NCBI GenBank assembly: GCA_017554145.1
Contig: JAFZIZ010000009.1
Span: forward strand, 16,121-80,120
Reading direction: 5' to 3'
DNA: 64,000 bases
Source: Prevotella sp.
GTDB lineage: Bacteria; Bacteroidota; Bacteroidia; Bacteroidales; Bacteroidaceae
The position numbers were made by a program, and so were the translations under genes. Position 1 is the stretch's first letter. Every line of letters begins with the position of its first letter. Shown piece after piece: positions 16,341 to 25,662 of the stretch. The notes under the pieces were generated by a model. It had not been told where the DNA came from. It saw only the letters and a list, made by a program, of their open reading frames with translations, and did no database searches.

Positions 16341-16745
16341 ATGGATTTAACAGGTAAAATTATTGCCGTGCTCCCGGCTAATAGCGGAGTATCTTCACGT
16401 ACTGGTAATGCTTGGATGTCGCAGGAATATGTCATTGAGGTTCCTGGTCAGTATCCCCGTAAGTGCTTGTTCCGTGTTTTCGGTGAAGACCGCATCAAAC
16501 AGTTCAACATTCAGAACGGAGAAGAGTTGACAATCAGTTTTGACATTGATGCCCATGAATACAATGGACGTTGGTTCAATGAGATCCGTGCATACAATGT
16601 AACACGTGGTGCAGCACCTGCTGCAGCTCCACAGGCAACTCCATTCCCACCACAGCAGGCAGCTGCTCCTCAGGATGCTACCTCTCCATTCCCTCCAGCA
16701 CAGGAGCCCGCAGGTGAGGGTAGTGCTGATGACCTGCCCTTTTAG
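16341..16745 (+). CDS. DUF3127 OB-fold protein with SSB-like acidic tail
   Basis: 134 residues. Residues 1-93 match my memory of DUF3127: DLTGKIIAVLPANSGVSSRTG, QEYVIEVPGQYPRKCLFRVF, FNIQNGEELTISFDIDAHEYNGRWF. The pattern is an OB-fold beta barrel. A proline/alanine/glutamine-rich linker (about 94-125) then leads to an acidic tip ending DDLPF. That layout (OB fold, disordered linker, acidic tip with terminal Pro-Phe) is the layout of bacterial SSB, whose tip recruits replication and repair proteins. I infer a nucleic-acid-binding, possibly SSB-like role. It is divergent from dnaN. It should not be called ssb, because the OB domain is not of the canonical SSB family. Confidence 0.7.
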   Translation: MDLTGKIIAVLPANSGVSSRTGNAWMSQEYVIEVPGQYPRKCLFRVFGEDRIKQFNIQNGEELTISFDIDAHEYNGRWFNEIRAYNVTRGAAPAAAPQATPFPPQQAAAPQDATSPFPPAQEPAGEGSADDLPF

Positions 16746-16768
16746 GATAAAATTCTAGTGGAAAAAAA

Positions 16769-16801
16769 TATGGGCTGCAATCCTTTTGGATGCAGCCCAT
16801 A
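16769..16801. terminator. Bidirectional terminator between DUF3127 gene and rpsA
   Basis: An 11-bp perfect stem (16769-16779 with 16791-16801) extended by TCC/GGA inside. An A run at 16762-16768 gives rpsA transcripts a strong U tract. The plus-strand exit is weaker. Confidence 0.85.
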
Positions 16802-16827
16802 ATTTATTGGAAAGAAGGAGTAGGGGA

Positions 16828-18609
16828 TTACTCACCCTTCTCCATCTTAGCTTTCAATTCAGCGAGTACGTCGATGTCACCGAGAGTGGTGCTTGCGGCA
16901 ACGTTCTCAATCTTTGGAGCCTCTTCCTTCTTAGCAGCACGTGTCTTCTTAGCAGCAGCCTTCTTCTCCTCACGCTGAGGATCCTCAAAGGTACGGCTGT
17001 GAGACAGGATGATGCGCTTAGAATCCTTATTGAACTCAATTACCTTGAAGGGCAGTTCCTCGTTGAGCTGAGCCTGTGAACCATCTTCCTTGACGAGATG
17101 CTTTGGAGTAGCGAAGCCCTCAACGTCCTTGTCAAGAGATACAACGGCACCTTTCTCGAGCAACTCGATGATCTTACCCTCATGGATAGAACCAACGGTG
17201 TACTTAGCCTCGAAGACATCCCAAGGATTATCCTCCAACTGCTTGTGACCGAGAGAGAGACGACGGTTCTCCTTGTCGATATCGAGAACGACAACGTCGA
17301 TTTCTGCACCTACCTGAGTAAACTCTGAAGGATGCTTAACCTTCTTGGTCCAAGAGAGGTCGCTGATGTGAATCAGACCGTCAACACCTTCCTCCAGTTC
17401 AACGAATACACCGAAGTTGGTGAAGTTGCGAACCTTAGCGGTGTGCTTAGAACCAATAGGATACTTAACTTCAATAGCCTCCCATGGATCTTCCTTCAAC
17501 TGCTTGATGCCGAGAGACATCTTGCGCTCGTCGCGGTCGAGGGTCAGGATAACAGCCTCTACATCGTCGCCTACCTTCAGGAACTCCTGGGCAGAACGGA
17601 GGTGCTGGCTCCATGACATCTCTGATACGTGAATCAGACCCTCAACACCAGGCTGAATCTCTACGAATGCACCATAGTCAGCGATAACGACTACTTTACC
17701 CTTCACGTGGTCGCCTACCTGCAGATTAGCATCCAGAGCATCCCAAGGATGTGGAGTGAGTTGCTTCAGACCGAGGGCAATGCGTTTCTTCTCGTCGTCG
17801 AAGTCGAGGATAACGACATTGATCTTCTGGTCGAGTTCTACTACCTTGTGTGGATCGTCTACGCGGCCCCAAGAGAGATCGGTGATATGGATGAGTCCGT
17901 CAACACCACCGAGGTCAACGAATACACCGTAAGAGGTGATATTCTTAACGGTACCCTCAAGGATCTGACCTTTTTCGAGTTTACCGATGATTTCTTTCTT
18001 CTGTGCCTCCAGCTCAGCCTCAATAAGAGCCTTGTGAGAAACAACGACATTGCGGAACTCCTGATTGATTTTCACAATCTTGAAGTCCATGGTTGTACCA
18101 ACGAACTGGTCGTAGTCGCGTATGGGGTGAACGTCAATCTGACTACCAGGCAAGAATGCCTCGATGCCAAATACGTCAACAATCATACCGCCCTTCGTGC
18201 GACACTTGATGTAACCCTGAACGATTTCCTCGCTCTCGAGAGCTGCATTAACACGATCCCAACTCTTAGAGAGACGTGCTTTTTTGTGTGACAGTACGAG
18301 TTGTCCCTTCTTGTCCTCAGCGTTCTCTACGTAAACCTCTACGGTGTCACCTGCTTTCAGGTCGGGGTTGTAACGGAACTCAGAGGCGGGGATGATACCG
18401 TCGCTCTTGTAGCCGATGTTTACGACTACTTCTTTCTTGTCAACACTGATAACAGTACCATCGACAACCTGATGCTCACTGACTTTATTCAGCGTTTCAT
18501 CATAAGCCTTGTCAAGTTCTTCCTTGCTGACGTTTGCTGCCATACCATTCTCAAACTCTTCCCAATTGAAGTCGTTCAATGGCTGGACGTTCTTTGTTAA
18601 TTCTGACAT
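16828..18609 (-). CDS. rpsA: 30S ribosomal protein S1
   Basis: 593 residues. Six S1 RNA-binding repeats are visible. They start near residue 45 (VVDGTVISVDKKEVVVNIG) and continue through repeats with YGVFVDLGGVDGLIHITDLSW, YGAFVEIQPGVEGLIHVSEM and FGVFVELEEGVDGLIHISDL to about residue 545. A lysine/alanine/glutamate-rich tail follows, with KKAAAKKTRAAKKEEAP. S1 brings mRNA to the 30S subunit; Bacteroidetes rarely use strong Shine-Dalgarno pairing, which makes S1 more important. The gene is monocistronic, with a structured 140-nt leader and a strong terminator. Confidence 0.97.
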   Translation of the reverse strand: MSELTKNVQPLNDFNWEEFENGMAANVSKEELDKAYDETLNKVSEHQVVDGTVISVDKKEVVVNIGYKSDGIIPASEFRYNPDLKAGDTVEVYVENAEDKKGQLVLSHKKARLSKSWDRVNAALESEEIVQGYIKCRTKGGMIVDVFGIEAFLPGSQIDVHPIRDYDQFVGTTMDFKIVKINQEFRNVVVSHKALIEAELEAQKKEIIGKLEKGQILEGTVKNITSYGVFVDLGGVDGLIHITDLSWGRVDDPHKVVELDQKINVVILDFDDEKKRIALGLKQLTPHPWDALDANLQVGDHVKGKVVVIADYGAFVEIQPGVEGLIHVSEMSWSQHLRSAQEFLKVGDDVEAVILTLDRDERKMSLGIKQLKEDPWEAIEVKYPIGSKHTAKVRNFTNFGVFVELEEGVDGLIHISDLSWTKKVKHPSEFTQVGAEIDVVVLDIDKENRRLSLGHKQLEDNPWDVFEAKYTVGSIHEGKIIELLEKGAVVSLDKDVEGFATPKHLVKEDGSQAQLNEELPFKVIEFNKDSKRIILSHSRTFEDPQREEKKAAAKKTRAAKKEEAPKIENVAASTTLGDIDVLAELKAKMEKGE

Positions 18610-18751
18610 AAATTTAATATGTTGCCCCTTCTATTGGGTTGGGGCGAGGTCTGAACAGACGTTTATCAGACCATGTTAATGGGTTAATAATGTATAGGTG
18701 TCAGCGCCTGTTCCGGCACCTACCGTCCCCTTTTGGGACATAAAACGGCTG
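18610..18751 (-). promoter_or_regulatory. Structured rpsA 5' leader, four hairpins
   Basis: Between promoter and start codon four hairpins follow each other on the minus strand. They pair around 18739-18725 (GTCCC/GGGAC), 18720-18697 (GGTG/CACC), 18672-18648 (GGTCTGA/TCAGACC) and 18645-18624 (GCCCC/GGGGC). This density of stems in an otherwise A/T-rich gap suggests a cis-regulatory RNA, plausibly for S1 autoregulation. I do not recognise a named RNA family. Confidence 0.6.
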
Positions 18752-18759
18752 CAAAATTA
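18752..18759 (-). promoter_or_regulatory. rpsA promoter (TAATTTTG)
   Basis: TAnnTTTG on the minus strand, about 142 bp before the rpsA start, preceded by a T-rich stretch. Confidence 0.7.
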
Positions 18760-18829
18760 CAAAAACTTCCGGTCATTACCAAATGTTTTGACCAGAAGTT
18801 TCTGTAAATTATTGATTTTTCGTAAAATA

Positions 18830-20311
18830 CTAATAACTGCGGGCGATGATGACACGATATTTAGCAGGTTTGCCACTGACCATATCAGTACCAGGCGTTT
18901 GTTCGAAGGCAAAAGGTACGCAACGAATCGTTGCCTGTGTCTCTTCCTTGATTTGTGCTTCGGTCTCGGCAGTACCGTCCCAATGACAGAGGAAGAATCC
19001 ACCGTCCTTGACGCGCTCCTTGAACTCCTCGTAGTTGTCACATTCGTAGATACGCTCGTCACGATACTTGCGCGCTTTCTCGAAGATGTTCTTTTGGATT
19101 TCGTCCAAAAGTCCTTCTACGTATTGAGCGATACCCTCGATAGGACGGGTTTCCTTTTCGAGCGTGTCGCGACGCATCACTTCGATAGTGCCGTTCTCCA
19201 AGTCGCGAGCACCCAGTACCAGACGTACAGGCACACCCTTCAGTTCATAATCGGCAAACTTAAAGCCCGGACGCTTGTTATCAGCATCGTCGAACTTCAC
19301 GCTGATACCCTTTGAACGTAGCTCCTCAATGATAGGCAGCACCTCTTTGTTCACCTGCTCCATTTGCTCGGGTTTGGTGGCAATAGGGATGATGACCACT
19401 TGAATAGGAGCCAGACGTGGAGGCAATACCAAACCGTTATCGTCGCTATGGGTCATGATGAGTGCACCGATAAGTCGGGTAGATACACCCCAAGAAGTAG
19501 CCCATACATATTCAGGCTTATTTTCTTTATTAAGATAAGTAACTTCGAAGGCCTTGGCGAAGTTCTGTCCGAGGAAGTGGGAAGTTCCGCTTTGTAAAGC
19601 CTTACCGTCTTGCATCATAGCCTCGATAGTATAGGTGTCGAGGGCTCCTGCAAAACGCTCAGTCTCGCTCTTCACACCCTGCATGACAGGCACGGCCATC
19701 CATTCCTCAGCAAACTTGGCATAGACACCCAGCATCTTCTTGGCTTCCTCTTCTGCCTCTTCTTTTGTGGCATGAGCCGTATGTCCCTCTTGCCAGAGGA
19801 ACTCTGATGTACGAAGGAAAGGACGGGTACGCATCTCCCAGCGCATCACGTTACACCACTGGTTGCACATCAGGGGCAGGTCGCGCCAAGAGTGAATCCA
19901 ATTCTTATAAGTGTTCCAAATAATCGTCTCTGAGGTAGGACGGACAATCAGTTCTTCTTCCAATTTAGCAGTGGGATCAACCTCTACGCCGCTCTTGTCT
20001 TCCTTGGCACGCAGACGATAGTGAGTCACCACAGCACACTCTTTGGCGAAACCCTCTACATGCTCTGCCTCTCTTGACAAGAATGACTTTGGAATGAGCA
20101 AGGGGAAGTAAGCGTTCTGAGCCCCCGTTTCCTTAAACATTTTATCTAACTGTTGTTGCATCTTTTCCCAGATGGCATAGCCATAGGGTTTGATGACCAT
20201 ACAGCCACGAACAGCACTCTGTTCGGCAAGGTCTGCTTTAATGACGAGGTCGTTATACCACTGACTGTAATTGTCAGCCCTTTTTGTCATTTCTTTGAGT
20301 TCTTTAGCCAT
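18830..20311 (-). CDS. proS: Prolyl-tRNA synthetase (short, archaeal/eukaryal-type)
   Basis: 493 residues from ATG 20311, which has GGA a few bases upstream; the frame extends to 20344 but that part overlaps the promoter. It charges tRNA-Pro. Class II motifs are visible: motif 2 region [31 protein letters not shown] and a motif 3 stretch [26 protein letters not shown]. There is no bacterial editing insertion. The chain ends with a tyrosine (ARSY), as in ProRS of the short type. Zinc-domain-like residues ([17 protein letters not shown]) are near the C terminus. It is monocistronic, with its own promoter. Confidence 0.96.
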   Translation of the reverse strand: MAKELKEMTKRADNYSQWYNDLVIKADLAEQSAVRGCMVIKPYGYAIWEKMQQQLDKMFKETGAQNAYFPLLIPKSFLSREAEHVEGFAKECAVVTHYRLRAKEDKSGVEVDPTAKLEEELIVRPTSETIIWNTYKNWIHSWRDLPLMCNQWCNVMRWEMRTRPFLRTSEFLWQEGHTAHATKEEAEEEAKKMLGVYAKFAEEWMAVPVMQGVKSETERFAGALDTYTIEAMMQDGKALQSGTSHFLGQNFAKAFEVTYLNKENKPEYVWATSWGVSTRLIGALIMTHSDDNGLVLPPRLAPIQVVIIPIATKPEQMEQVNKEVLPIIEELRSKGISVKFDDADNKRPGFKFADYELKGVPVRLVLGARDLENGTIEVMRRDTLEKETRPIEGIAQYVEGLLDEIQKNIFEKARKYRDERIYECDNYEEFKERVKDGGFFLCHWDGTAETEAQIKEETQATIRCVPFAFEQTPGTDMVSGKPAKYRVIIARSY

Positions 20312-20341
20312 ATATATTCCTTTATTTTTCAAAATTTGGTG

Positions 20342-20349
20342 CAAAATTA
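20342..20349 (-). promoter_or_regulatory. proS promoter (TAATTTTG)
   Basis: TAnnTTTG on the minus strand, 31 bp before the chosen proS start. It supports that start over the upstream ATG at 20344. Confidence 0.7.
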
Positions 20350-20392
20350 CGAAATTATTATGAAAGTATATACCATATTACAAATTAATTTG

Positions 20393-20400
20393 TATCTTTG
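20393..20400 (+). promoter_or_regulatory. Promoter -7 element (TATCTTTG)
   Basis: 38 bp before the OmpA-like lipoprotein gene, divergent from the proS promoter. Confidence 0.7.
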
Positions 20401-20437
20401 TCGCAAATTAGTATTTGTTTAATTAAACTCAAGTATT

Positions 20438-21106
20438 ATGAAATTAAAATTAATGTCTCTGTTACTTTGCGTTGGTATGCTCTTCGCATGTAACAACACC
20501 CAGAAGGGTGCAGGTATCGGTGCCGGTGGCGGTGCTTTATTAGGTGGTATAATCGGTGCTATTGCTGGTAATACGGCAGTAGGTGTCGCAGTAGGTGGTG
20601 CCGTAGGTGCCGGTGCTGGTGCAATCATCGGTAAGAAGATGGATAAAGCTAAGGCACAGGCTGAGCAGGTTCAGAATGCTCAGGTAGAGACAGTGAAGGA
20701 TACGAACGGCCTTGATGCTGTGAAGGTGACTTTCGACTCTGGTATTCTTTTCGCTACAGGTAAGGCTGATTTGAGCGCTAGTGCTAAAAATTCACTTGCA
20801 GAGTTTGCCCGTGTGCTGAATTCCAATACCGACTGTGATGTCGCTATTATCGGACATACTGACAACACAGGTAGCGACGCTATCAACCAGCCGTTGTCTG
20901 TTAATCGTGCCAACAGCGTATCGAACTATCTGCGTTCTTGTGGTGTTCAGGGCAAGCAGATTAAGAGCGTTGAGGGTCAGGGTTCAACCAATCCCGTTGC
21001 CGATAACTCTACTGCTGCTGGTCGTCAGCAGAACCGCCGTGTGGAGGTTTACATGTATGCCAGCCAGGAGATGATTCAGAAGGCTGAGGCAGGTACGCTC
21101 CAGTAA
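20438..21106 (+). CDS. OmpA-like lipoprotein with glycine zipper
   Basis: 222 residues. A lipoprotein signal peptide ends in LFAC with the lipidated cysteine at residue 18. Residues about 23-66 are a glycine-zipper segment ([21 protein letters not shown]) that may insert in or pack against the membrane. Residues about 95-210 are an OmpA C-terminal domain that binds peptidoglycan: [41 protein letters not shown] and NRRVEVYM. It probably tethers the outer membrane to the wall. Its stop overlaps the mtgA start by 1 bp, so the two are co-transcribed. Confidence 0.9.
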   Translation: MKLKLMSLLLCVGMLFACNNTQKGAGIGAGGGALLGGIIGAIAGNTAVGVAVGGAVGAGAGAIIGKKMDKAKAQAEQVQNAQVETVKDTNGLDAVKVTFDSGILFATGKADLSASAKNSLAEFARVLNSNTDCDVAIIGHTDNTGSDAINQPLSVNRANSVSNYLRSCGVQGKQIKSVEGQGSTNPVADNSTAAGRQQNRRVEVYMYASQEMIQKAEAGTLQ

Positions 21107-21798
21107 TGAAGGCTTTCTGGAAGAAAATTAAAAGATTTCTTTTGTGGATAGTAGTTGCGTTTTTCGCTTCTACTATCCTTTCTGTTATTGTGTTACGTTG
21201 GGTGCCTGTATTCTTCACACCGTTGATGTTTATCCGTGTGGCACAACAGGTATCTGATGGTAAAGAAATGACATTGCATCATCATTGGGTGCCGTTAGAA
21301 GAGATATCTCCATCATTACCGTTGGCAGTGATGGGAAGTGAGGATGCTCGTTTTCTGGAACATCACGGTTTCGATTATAAGGCAATAGAGCATGCTGCCA
21401 TTCGTAATATGAAACATCCCGAAAAACGGAAGTTAGGAGCATCTACCATTTCCCAGCAGACGGCAAAGAATGTATTTTTATGGCCAGGTCGCTCATGGAC
21501 TCGTAAGGGTTTCGAGGTCTATTTCACCGCATTGATAGAACTTTTCTGGTCGAAGCAGCGCATCATGGAAGTCTATCTGAATTCCATTGAGATGGGAGAT
21601 GGAATCTATGGTGCCAGTGCTGTGGCGGAATGGCATTTCCATAAGGAGGCTTCCCAGTTGACGAAGGCTGAATGTGCCCTGATAGCCGCCACACTTCCTA
21701 ATCCTCTTCGATTTAATTCCGCTAAGCCCAGTGGCTACGTATTAAAACGACAACAGCGCATCCTTCATGAGATGCGCTATGTCAAACCTTTAGAATAA
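21106..21798 (+). CDS. mtgA: Monofunctional peptidoglycan glycosyltransferase
   Basis: 230 residues, one GT51 domain. An N-terminal membrane anchor (about 10-32) precedes the catalytic motif [20 protein letters not shown], with the glutamate of SEDARF as the expected catalytic base. [49 protein letters not shown] and [11 protein letters not shown]-type motifs follow. It polymerises lipid II into glycan strands at the inner membrane. The TAATG junction with the lipoprotein gene indicates translational coupling. No transpeptidase domain follows. Confidence 0.95.
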   Translation: MKAFWKKIKRFLLWIVVAFFASTILSVIVLRWVPVFFTPLMFIRVAQQVSDGKEMTLHHHWVPLEEISPSLPLAVMGSEDARFLEHHGFDYKAIEHAAIRNMKHPEKRKLGASTISQQTAKNVFLWPGRSWTRKGFEVYFTALIELFWSKQRIMEVYLNSIEMGDGIYGASAVAEWHFHKEASQLTKAECALIAATLPNPLRFNSAKPSGYVLKRQQRILHEMRYVKPLE

Positions 21799-21825
21799 AG
21801 TTTAAAGGTTATAGTTTAAAGGTTA
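21798..21825. repeat. Heptamer array between mtgA and pyrF, 4 units
   Basis: AAGTTTA, AAGGTTA, TAGTTTA, AAGGTTA. It starts at the last base of the mtgA stop codon. On the minus strand it encodes the last residues (YNL) and stop of PyrF. Confidence 0.85.
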
Positions 21826-22673
21826 TAGAGTTTAAGCTCTTCTGCCATCTGTTCCTGCAACTCCTTTGCTTTCTGTGCTGCCACTTCGGCAAAATCCTCT
21901 CCGTTGCTGGCATAGATGATACCGCGACTGGAGTTTACGAGCAAGCCGCAATCTTTTGTCATACCGTATTTGCAGACTTCCTGAAGACTGCCACCCTGTG
22001 CACCGACACCAGGTACGAGTAGGAAGTGGTTGGGGGCTATTTTGCGGATGTCCTCAAACATCTGACCTTGTGTGGCACCTACCACATACATCATGTTCTC
22101 GTCGTTGCCCCATTGTTGTGACATCTTCAGTACTTTCTCAAAAAGTCGTTCCCCCTTGTTGTCCTCCGTCAACTGGAAGTCGTGACTTCCCTTGTTGCTC
22201 GTCAGAGCCAACAGAATCACCCATTTTCCCTCATACCCGAGGAAAGGCGTTACGGAATCCTCGCCCATATAGGGGGCTACGGTCAGTGCATCGACATCAT
22301 ACTCCTCAAAGAAGGTCTTGGCATACATCTTCGAGGTGTTACCAATATCCCCACGCTTGGCGTCCGCAATGATGAAGTGGTTTGGGTATTCCTCTTTCAA
22401 ATAGTCGATGGTTGCCTCGAAAGCCATCATACCGTCCACTCCATAAGCCTCATAGAAAGCAAGGTTGGGTTTGTAGGCGACACAGTAGGGTGCTGTGGCA
22501 TCGATGATGAGTGCATTAAACTCACAAAGAGCACGAAAGATATAATCTTCATCGTCCTTTGCCTTCGCCTCGTCAATGATGCACTGCGGTATCTTGTTGA
22601 TATCCGTATCGAGACCGACGCAGAGGAAACTTTGCTTCTCCTTGATTTGTTGAATAAGTTCTTGTTTAGTCAT
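21816..22673 (-). CDS. pyrF: Orotidine 5'-phosphate decarboxylase
   Basis: 285 residues, the longer type-2 form. It decarboxylates OMP to UMP in the last step of pyrimidine synthesis. The catalytic stretch [19 protein letters not shown] is present, with lysine and aspartate of the DxKxxD type, as are [15 protein letters not shown] near the start and [10 protein letters not shown] for phosphate binding. The last residues (LKLYNL) run into a heptamer repeat and look like a replaced C terminus. It is the last gene of the phoH-led minus-strand run. pyrB and pyrI lie elsewhere in this window. Confidence 0.96.
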   Translation of the reverse strand: MTKQELIQQIKEKQSFLCVGLDTDINKIPQCIIDEAKAKDDEDYIFRALCEFNALIIDATAPYCVAYKPNLAFYEAYGVDGMMAFEATIDYLKEEYPNHFIIADAKRGDIGNTSKMYAKTFFEEYDVDALTVAPYMGEDSVTPFLGYEGKWVILLALTSNKGSHDFQLTEDNKGERLFEKVLKMSQQWGNDENMMYVVGATQGQMFEDIRKIAPNHFLLVPGVGAQGGSLQEVCKYGMTKDCGLLVNSSRGIIYASNGEDFAEVAAQKAKELQEQMAEELKLYNL

Positions 22674-22714
22674 ATTCTACTATTTTGATGTTGTTGCGAC
22701 AAAATCGCAACACA

Positions 22715-23824
22715 CTATAACTCTGTTTCTTTCATTCGTTCTGCATTCTCCGCTACGGTGAGGGCATCAATCATCGGCTGGATATCTCCGCCGAGGAATC
22801 CCTGAAGGTCGTGGGTGGTATAGCCAATACGATGATCTGTCACACGGCCCTGTGGGAAGTTATAGGTACGGATTTTTGCGCTTCGGTCGCCCGTTGAGAC
22901 AAGTGTCTTACGACGTGAGGCGATATCATCCATATACTTCTGGTGCTCCTTATCATATATAAAGGTATACAGGCGTGAGAGGGCGCGTTCCTTGTTTTTT
23001 GGTTGGTCACGCGTTTCTGTACATTCGATGAGGATTTCCTCCGTCTCACCTGTATTGGGATTCTTCCACATATAGCGCAGACGCACACCCGATTCCACCT
23101 TGTTCACATTCTGACCACCAGCACCGCTGCTTCGGAAGGTGTCCCATTTGATCTCACCTTCGTTGATATGTACCTCAAACTTATCCGCTTCGGGCAATAC
23201 GGCAACAGTGGCAGCAGAGGTGTGCATACGACCCTGTGTCTCCGTTGCGGGCACACGTTGTACGCGATGGACTCCAGATTCGTATTTTAGGGTACCATAA
23301 ACATCGGCACCACTTACGGCGAAGTCGATTTCCTTATAACCGCCTACGGCACCTTCGCTGACACTCGTGATACTTAGTTGCCAGCCTTTTGAGTCGCAAA
23401 AACTCTTATACATTTTGAAGAGATCACCGGCAAATAGACAGGCCTCGTCGCCGCCGGTTCCTGCACGAATCTCCATCTGTACATTCTTAGCGTCCTCTGG
23501 GTCTTTCGGGATGAGGGCGATTTTGATTTCTTCTTCCAGTTTCGGCTGCAACGCCTCGTTTTCTGCAAGTTCCTCACGTGCCATCTCCTTCATCTCCGCA
23601 TCGTCCTCGTTGGCAAGGATATCCTTTGCCTCCTTGATACTGTTCAGGCAGGCGATGTAACGCTTGCGGGCATCCATGATGTCGCCCAGGTCCTTGTATT
23701 CCTTCGTCAGTTTCACGAAGCGCTGTTGGTCGGCTATCACACTCGGGTCGGTAATCAGTGTTGACACTTCCTCGAAACGTGCCTCCAAGCCGTCCAGCTT
23801 CTGTAATATACTGTTTCTCTCCAT
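22715..23824 (-). CDS. prfA: Peptide chain release factor 1
   Basis: 369 residues. It reads UAA and UAG stop codons. The anticodon-like tripeptide PAT is in GVHRVQRVPATETQGRMHTS. The peptidyl-hydrolysis motif GGQ is in FRSSGAGGQNVNKVESGVRL. The PAT motif rather than SPF separates it from RF2, and there is no programmed frameshift site. It abuts purM with no intervening base. Confidence 0.96.
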   Translation of the reverse strand: MERNSILQKLDGLEARFEEVSTLITDPSVIADQQRFVKLTKEYKDLGDIMDARKRYIACLNSIKEAKDILANEDDAEMKEMAREELAENEALQPKLEEEIKIALIPKDPEDAKNVQMEIRAGTGGDEACLFAGDLFKMYKSFCDSKGWQLSITSVSEGAVGGYKEIDFAVSGADVYGTLKYESGVHRVQRVPATETQGRMHTSAATVAVLPEADKFEVHINEGEIKWDTFRSSGAGGQNVNKVESGVRLRYMWKNPNTGETEEILIECTETRDQPKNKERALSRLYTFIYDKEHQKYMDDIASRRKTLVSTGDRSAKIRTYNFPQGRVTDHRIGYTTHDLQGFLGGDIQPMIDALTVAENAERMKETEL

Positions 23825-24991
23825 TTAATAGCTATATTCTCCAAATTCTGATTTAATCGTTAGGCTTTTCTTGCCTTCCTCGATGTGACCAACGACTTGG
23901 GCGTCAATATTGAACGACTTTGACAGAGCAATGACCTTGTCGGCGACCTCAGGACAGACGTAGATTTCCATGCGGTGTCCCATGTTGAACACCTGGTACA
24001 TCTCGCGCCAGTCGGTACCAGAACACTCGTGGATGGCACGGAACAGCGGGGGCACGGGGAACATATTATCCTTCACCACACGGCAGTTGTCGTTGACGAA
24101 ATGAAGCACCTTGGTCTGGGCACCACCCGTGCAGTGTACCATACCATGAATCTTTGGACGCAGTTCGTCAAGCAGTTTCTTGATAACTGGAGCATAGGTG
24201 CGAGTGGGAGAGAGTACGAGCTGTCCTGTATCCACAGGCGAGCCTTCTATGGCATCCGTCAGCTTATACTTACCGCTATATACCAACTCAGCGGGCACGG
24301 CATGGTCGAAACTCTCAGGATATTTCTCTGCAAGATACTTGGCGAAGACATCATGACGGGCAGAAGTGAGCCCGTTGCTGCCCATGCCACCATTGTAACG
24401 TTTCTCATACGTAGCCTGTCCTGTGCTGGAAAGTCCTACGATGACATCGCCCGGACGGATGTTGGCATTGTTGATTACGTCGGCACGACGCATGCGACAG
24501 GTCACCGTGCTGTCGACGATAATGGTGCGCACGAGGTCGCCCACGTCAGCCGTCTCGCCACCAGTAGGCCAGATGCCAATACCCATCTCACGGAGTTCTG
24601 CCAATAGTTCGTCAGTACCATTGATAATGGCAGAGATAACCTCACCAGGGATGAGCATCTTGTTACGCCCGATGGTGGAACTGACGAGGATATTATCCAC
24701 AGCACCCACGCAGAGCAAGTCATCGGTATTCATCACGATGGCATCCTGAGCAATGCCTTTCCATACGGATAAGTCACCCGTCTCTTTCCAATACATATAG
24801 GCGAGGCTTGATTTCGTGCCAGCACCATCGGCATGCATGATGTTGCAATACTCGGGGTCGCCGCCCAGAATGTCAGGAATAATCTTACAGAAGGCTTGCG
24901 GGAAGATTCCTTTGTCAATGTTCTTAATGGCGTTGTGCACGTCTTCCTTGGCGGCAGAGACGCCACGCATCATATATCTGTTGTCGGTCAT
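23825..24991 (-). CDS. purM: Phosphoribosylformylglycinamidine cyclo-ligase (AIR synthetase)
   Basis: 388 residues, a little longer than E. coli PurM (345). It closes the imidazole ring of AIR in purine synthesis. MMRGVSAAKEDVHNAIKNI, the ATP-binding HADGAGTKSSLAY, MNTDDLLCVGA and GIWPTGGETADVGD are seen, with GLSSTGQATYEKRYNGGMGSNGL further on. The variation from the standard GVD sequence is typical of the Bacteroidetes branch as I recall it. Its upstream gap to lemA is exactly three heptamers. purC lies five genes upstream in the same run. Confidence 0.93.
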   Translation of the reverse strand: MTDNRYMMRGVSAAKEDVHNAIKNIDKGIFPQAFCKIIPDILGGDPEYCNIMHADGAGTKSSLAYMYWKETGDLSVWKGIAQDAIVMNTDDLLCVGAVDNILVSSTIGRNKMLIPGEVISAIINGTDELLAELREMGIGIWPTGGETADVGDLVRTIIVDSTVTCRMRRADVINNANIRPGDVIVGLSSTGQATYEKRYNGGMGSNGLTSARHDVFAKYLAEKYPESFDHAVPAELVYSGKYKLTDAIEGSPVDTGQLVLSPTRTYAPVIKKLLDELRPKIHGMVHCTGGAQTKVLHFVNDNCRVVKDNMFPVPPLFRAIHECSGTDWREMYQVFNMGHRMEIYVCPEVADKVIALSKSFNIDAQVVGHIEEGKKSLTIKSEFGEYSY

Positions 24992-25019
24992 TTAATTATC
25001 AATTGTTAATTATCAATTA
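24992..25019. repeat. Heptamer array between lemA and purM, 4 units
   Basis: TTAATTA, TCAATTG, TTAATTA, TCAATTA: two 14-bp dimers. The first three units are exactly the 21-bp intergenic gap; the fourth contains the lemA stop codon. Confidence 0.85.
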
Positions 25020-25603
25020 AACTGAACTTTCGGTGCTTTCTCAGCTCCAGCCTCTGCTTCGAACTTCGTCATCTGGCTGAAGCCGAAGATACCGGCGAAA
25101 ATATTCTTGGGGAACGAACGAATCTCGACGTTATACTTCTGAACAGCAGCATTATAACTGTTGCGAGCCTCGTTGATACGATTCTCTGTACCCTCCAACT
25201 GCACTTGCAGATCGCGGAAGTTCTCGTTAGCCTTTAGGTCTGGATAGTTCTCTTGAATGGCAATCAGACGACCGAGAGCACTACCGAGCTCGCCCTGTGC
25301 TTGCTGGAAATCCTTTAGTTTCTCGGGAGTCATGTTCTCTGGGTCGAGTGTGATCTGGGTAGCCTTTGAACGGGCAGCAACCACGTCTTCGAGTGTCTGT
25401 TTCTCGTGAGTAGCATAACCCTTCACAGTCTCCACGAGGTTGGGAATCAGGTCGGCACGACGCTGATAGGTAGATTGTACATTGGCCAGAGCGGTAGTAG
25501 CACTTTCCTGTACACTGACCATTGAATTGTAGGCACTTGCAGCCCATGCGCCAATAACGACGATGACTACGATAATTGCGATAAGTCCTTTACTGAGTTT
25601 CAT
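25013..25603 (-). CDS. lemA: LemA family protein
   Basis: 196 residues. One N-terminal membrane segment (about 6-26) is followed by a helical cytosolic or periplasmic domain with the LemA signature YNSMVSVQESATTALANVQ then YQRRADLIPNLVETVKGYA, and later a conserved NIFAGIFGF near the C terminus. The biochemical role is not established. The gene next upstream encodes a TPM-domain protein; a lemA-TPM pair is a common bacterial arrangement and suggests they act together at the membrane. Confidence 0.93.
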   Translation of the reverse strand: MKLSKGLIAIIVVIVVIGAWAASAYNSMVSVQESATTALANVQSTYQRRADLIPNLVETVKGYATHEKQTLEDVVAARSKATQITLDPENMTPEKLKDFQQAQGELGSALGRLIAIQENYPDLKANENFRDLQVQLEGTENRINEARNSYNAAVQKYNVEIRSFPKNIFAGIFGFSQMTKFEAEAGAEKAPKVQFN

Positions 25604-25662
25604 AATCTTTATATTTTATATTTTAAAATTTAACCATCAATTATTATCTTTTATCTATCAAC

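Noticed and set aside
16341-16745. Annotation as canonical single-strand binding protein (ssb)
   Set aside because: The OB domain matches DUF3127 and not the SSB family; only the tail is SSB-like.
17629-18291. Plus-strand open frame of 220 codons
   Set aside because: Antisense to rpsA; its length reflects the repeated S1 domains.
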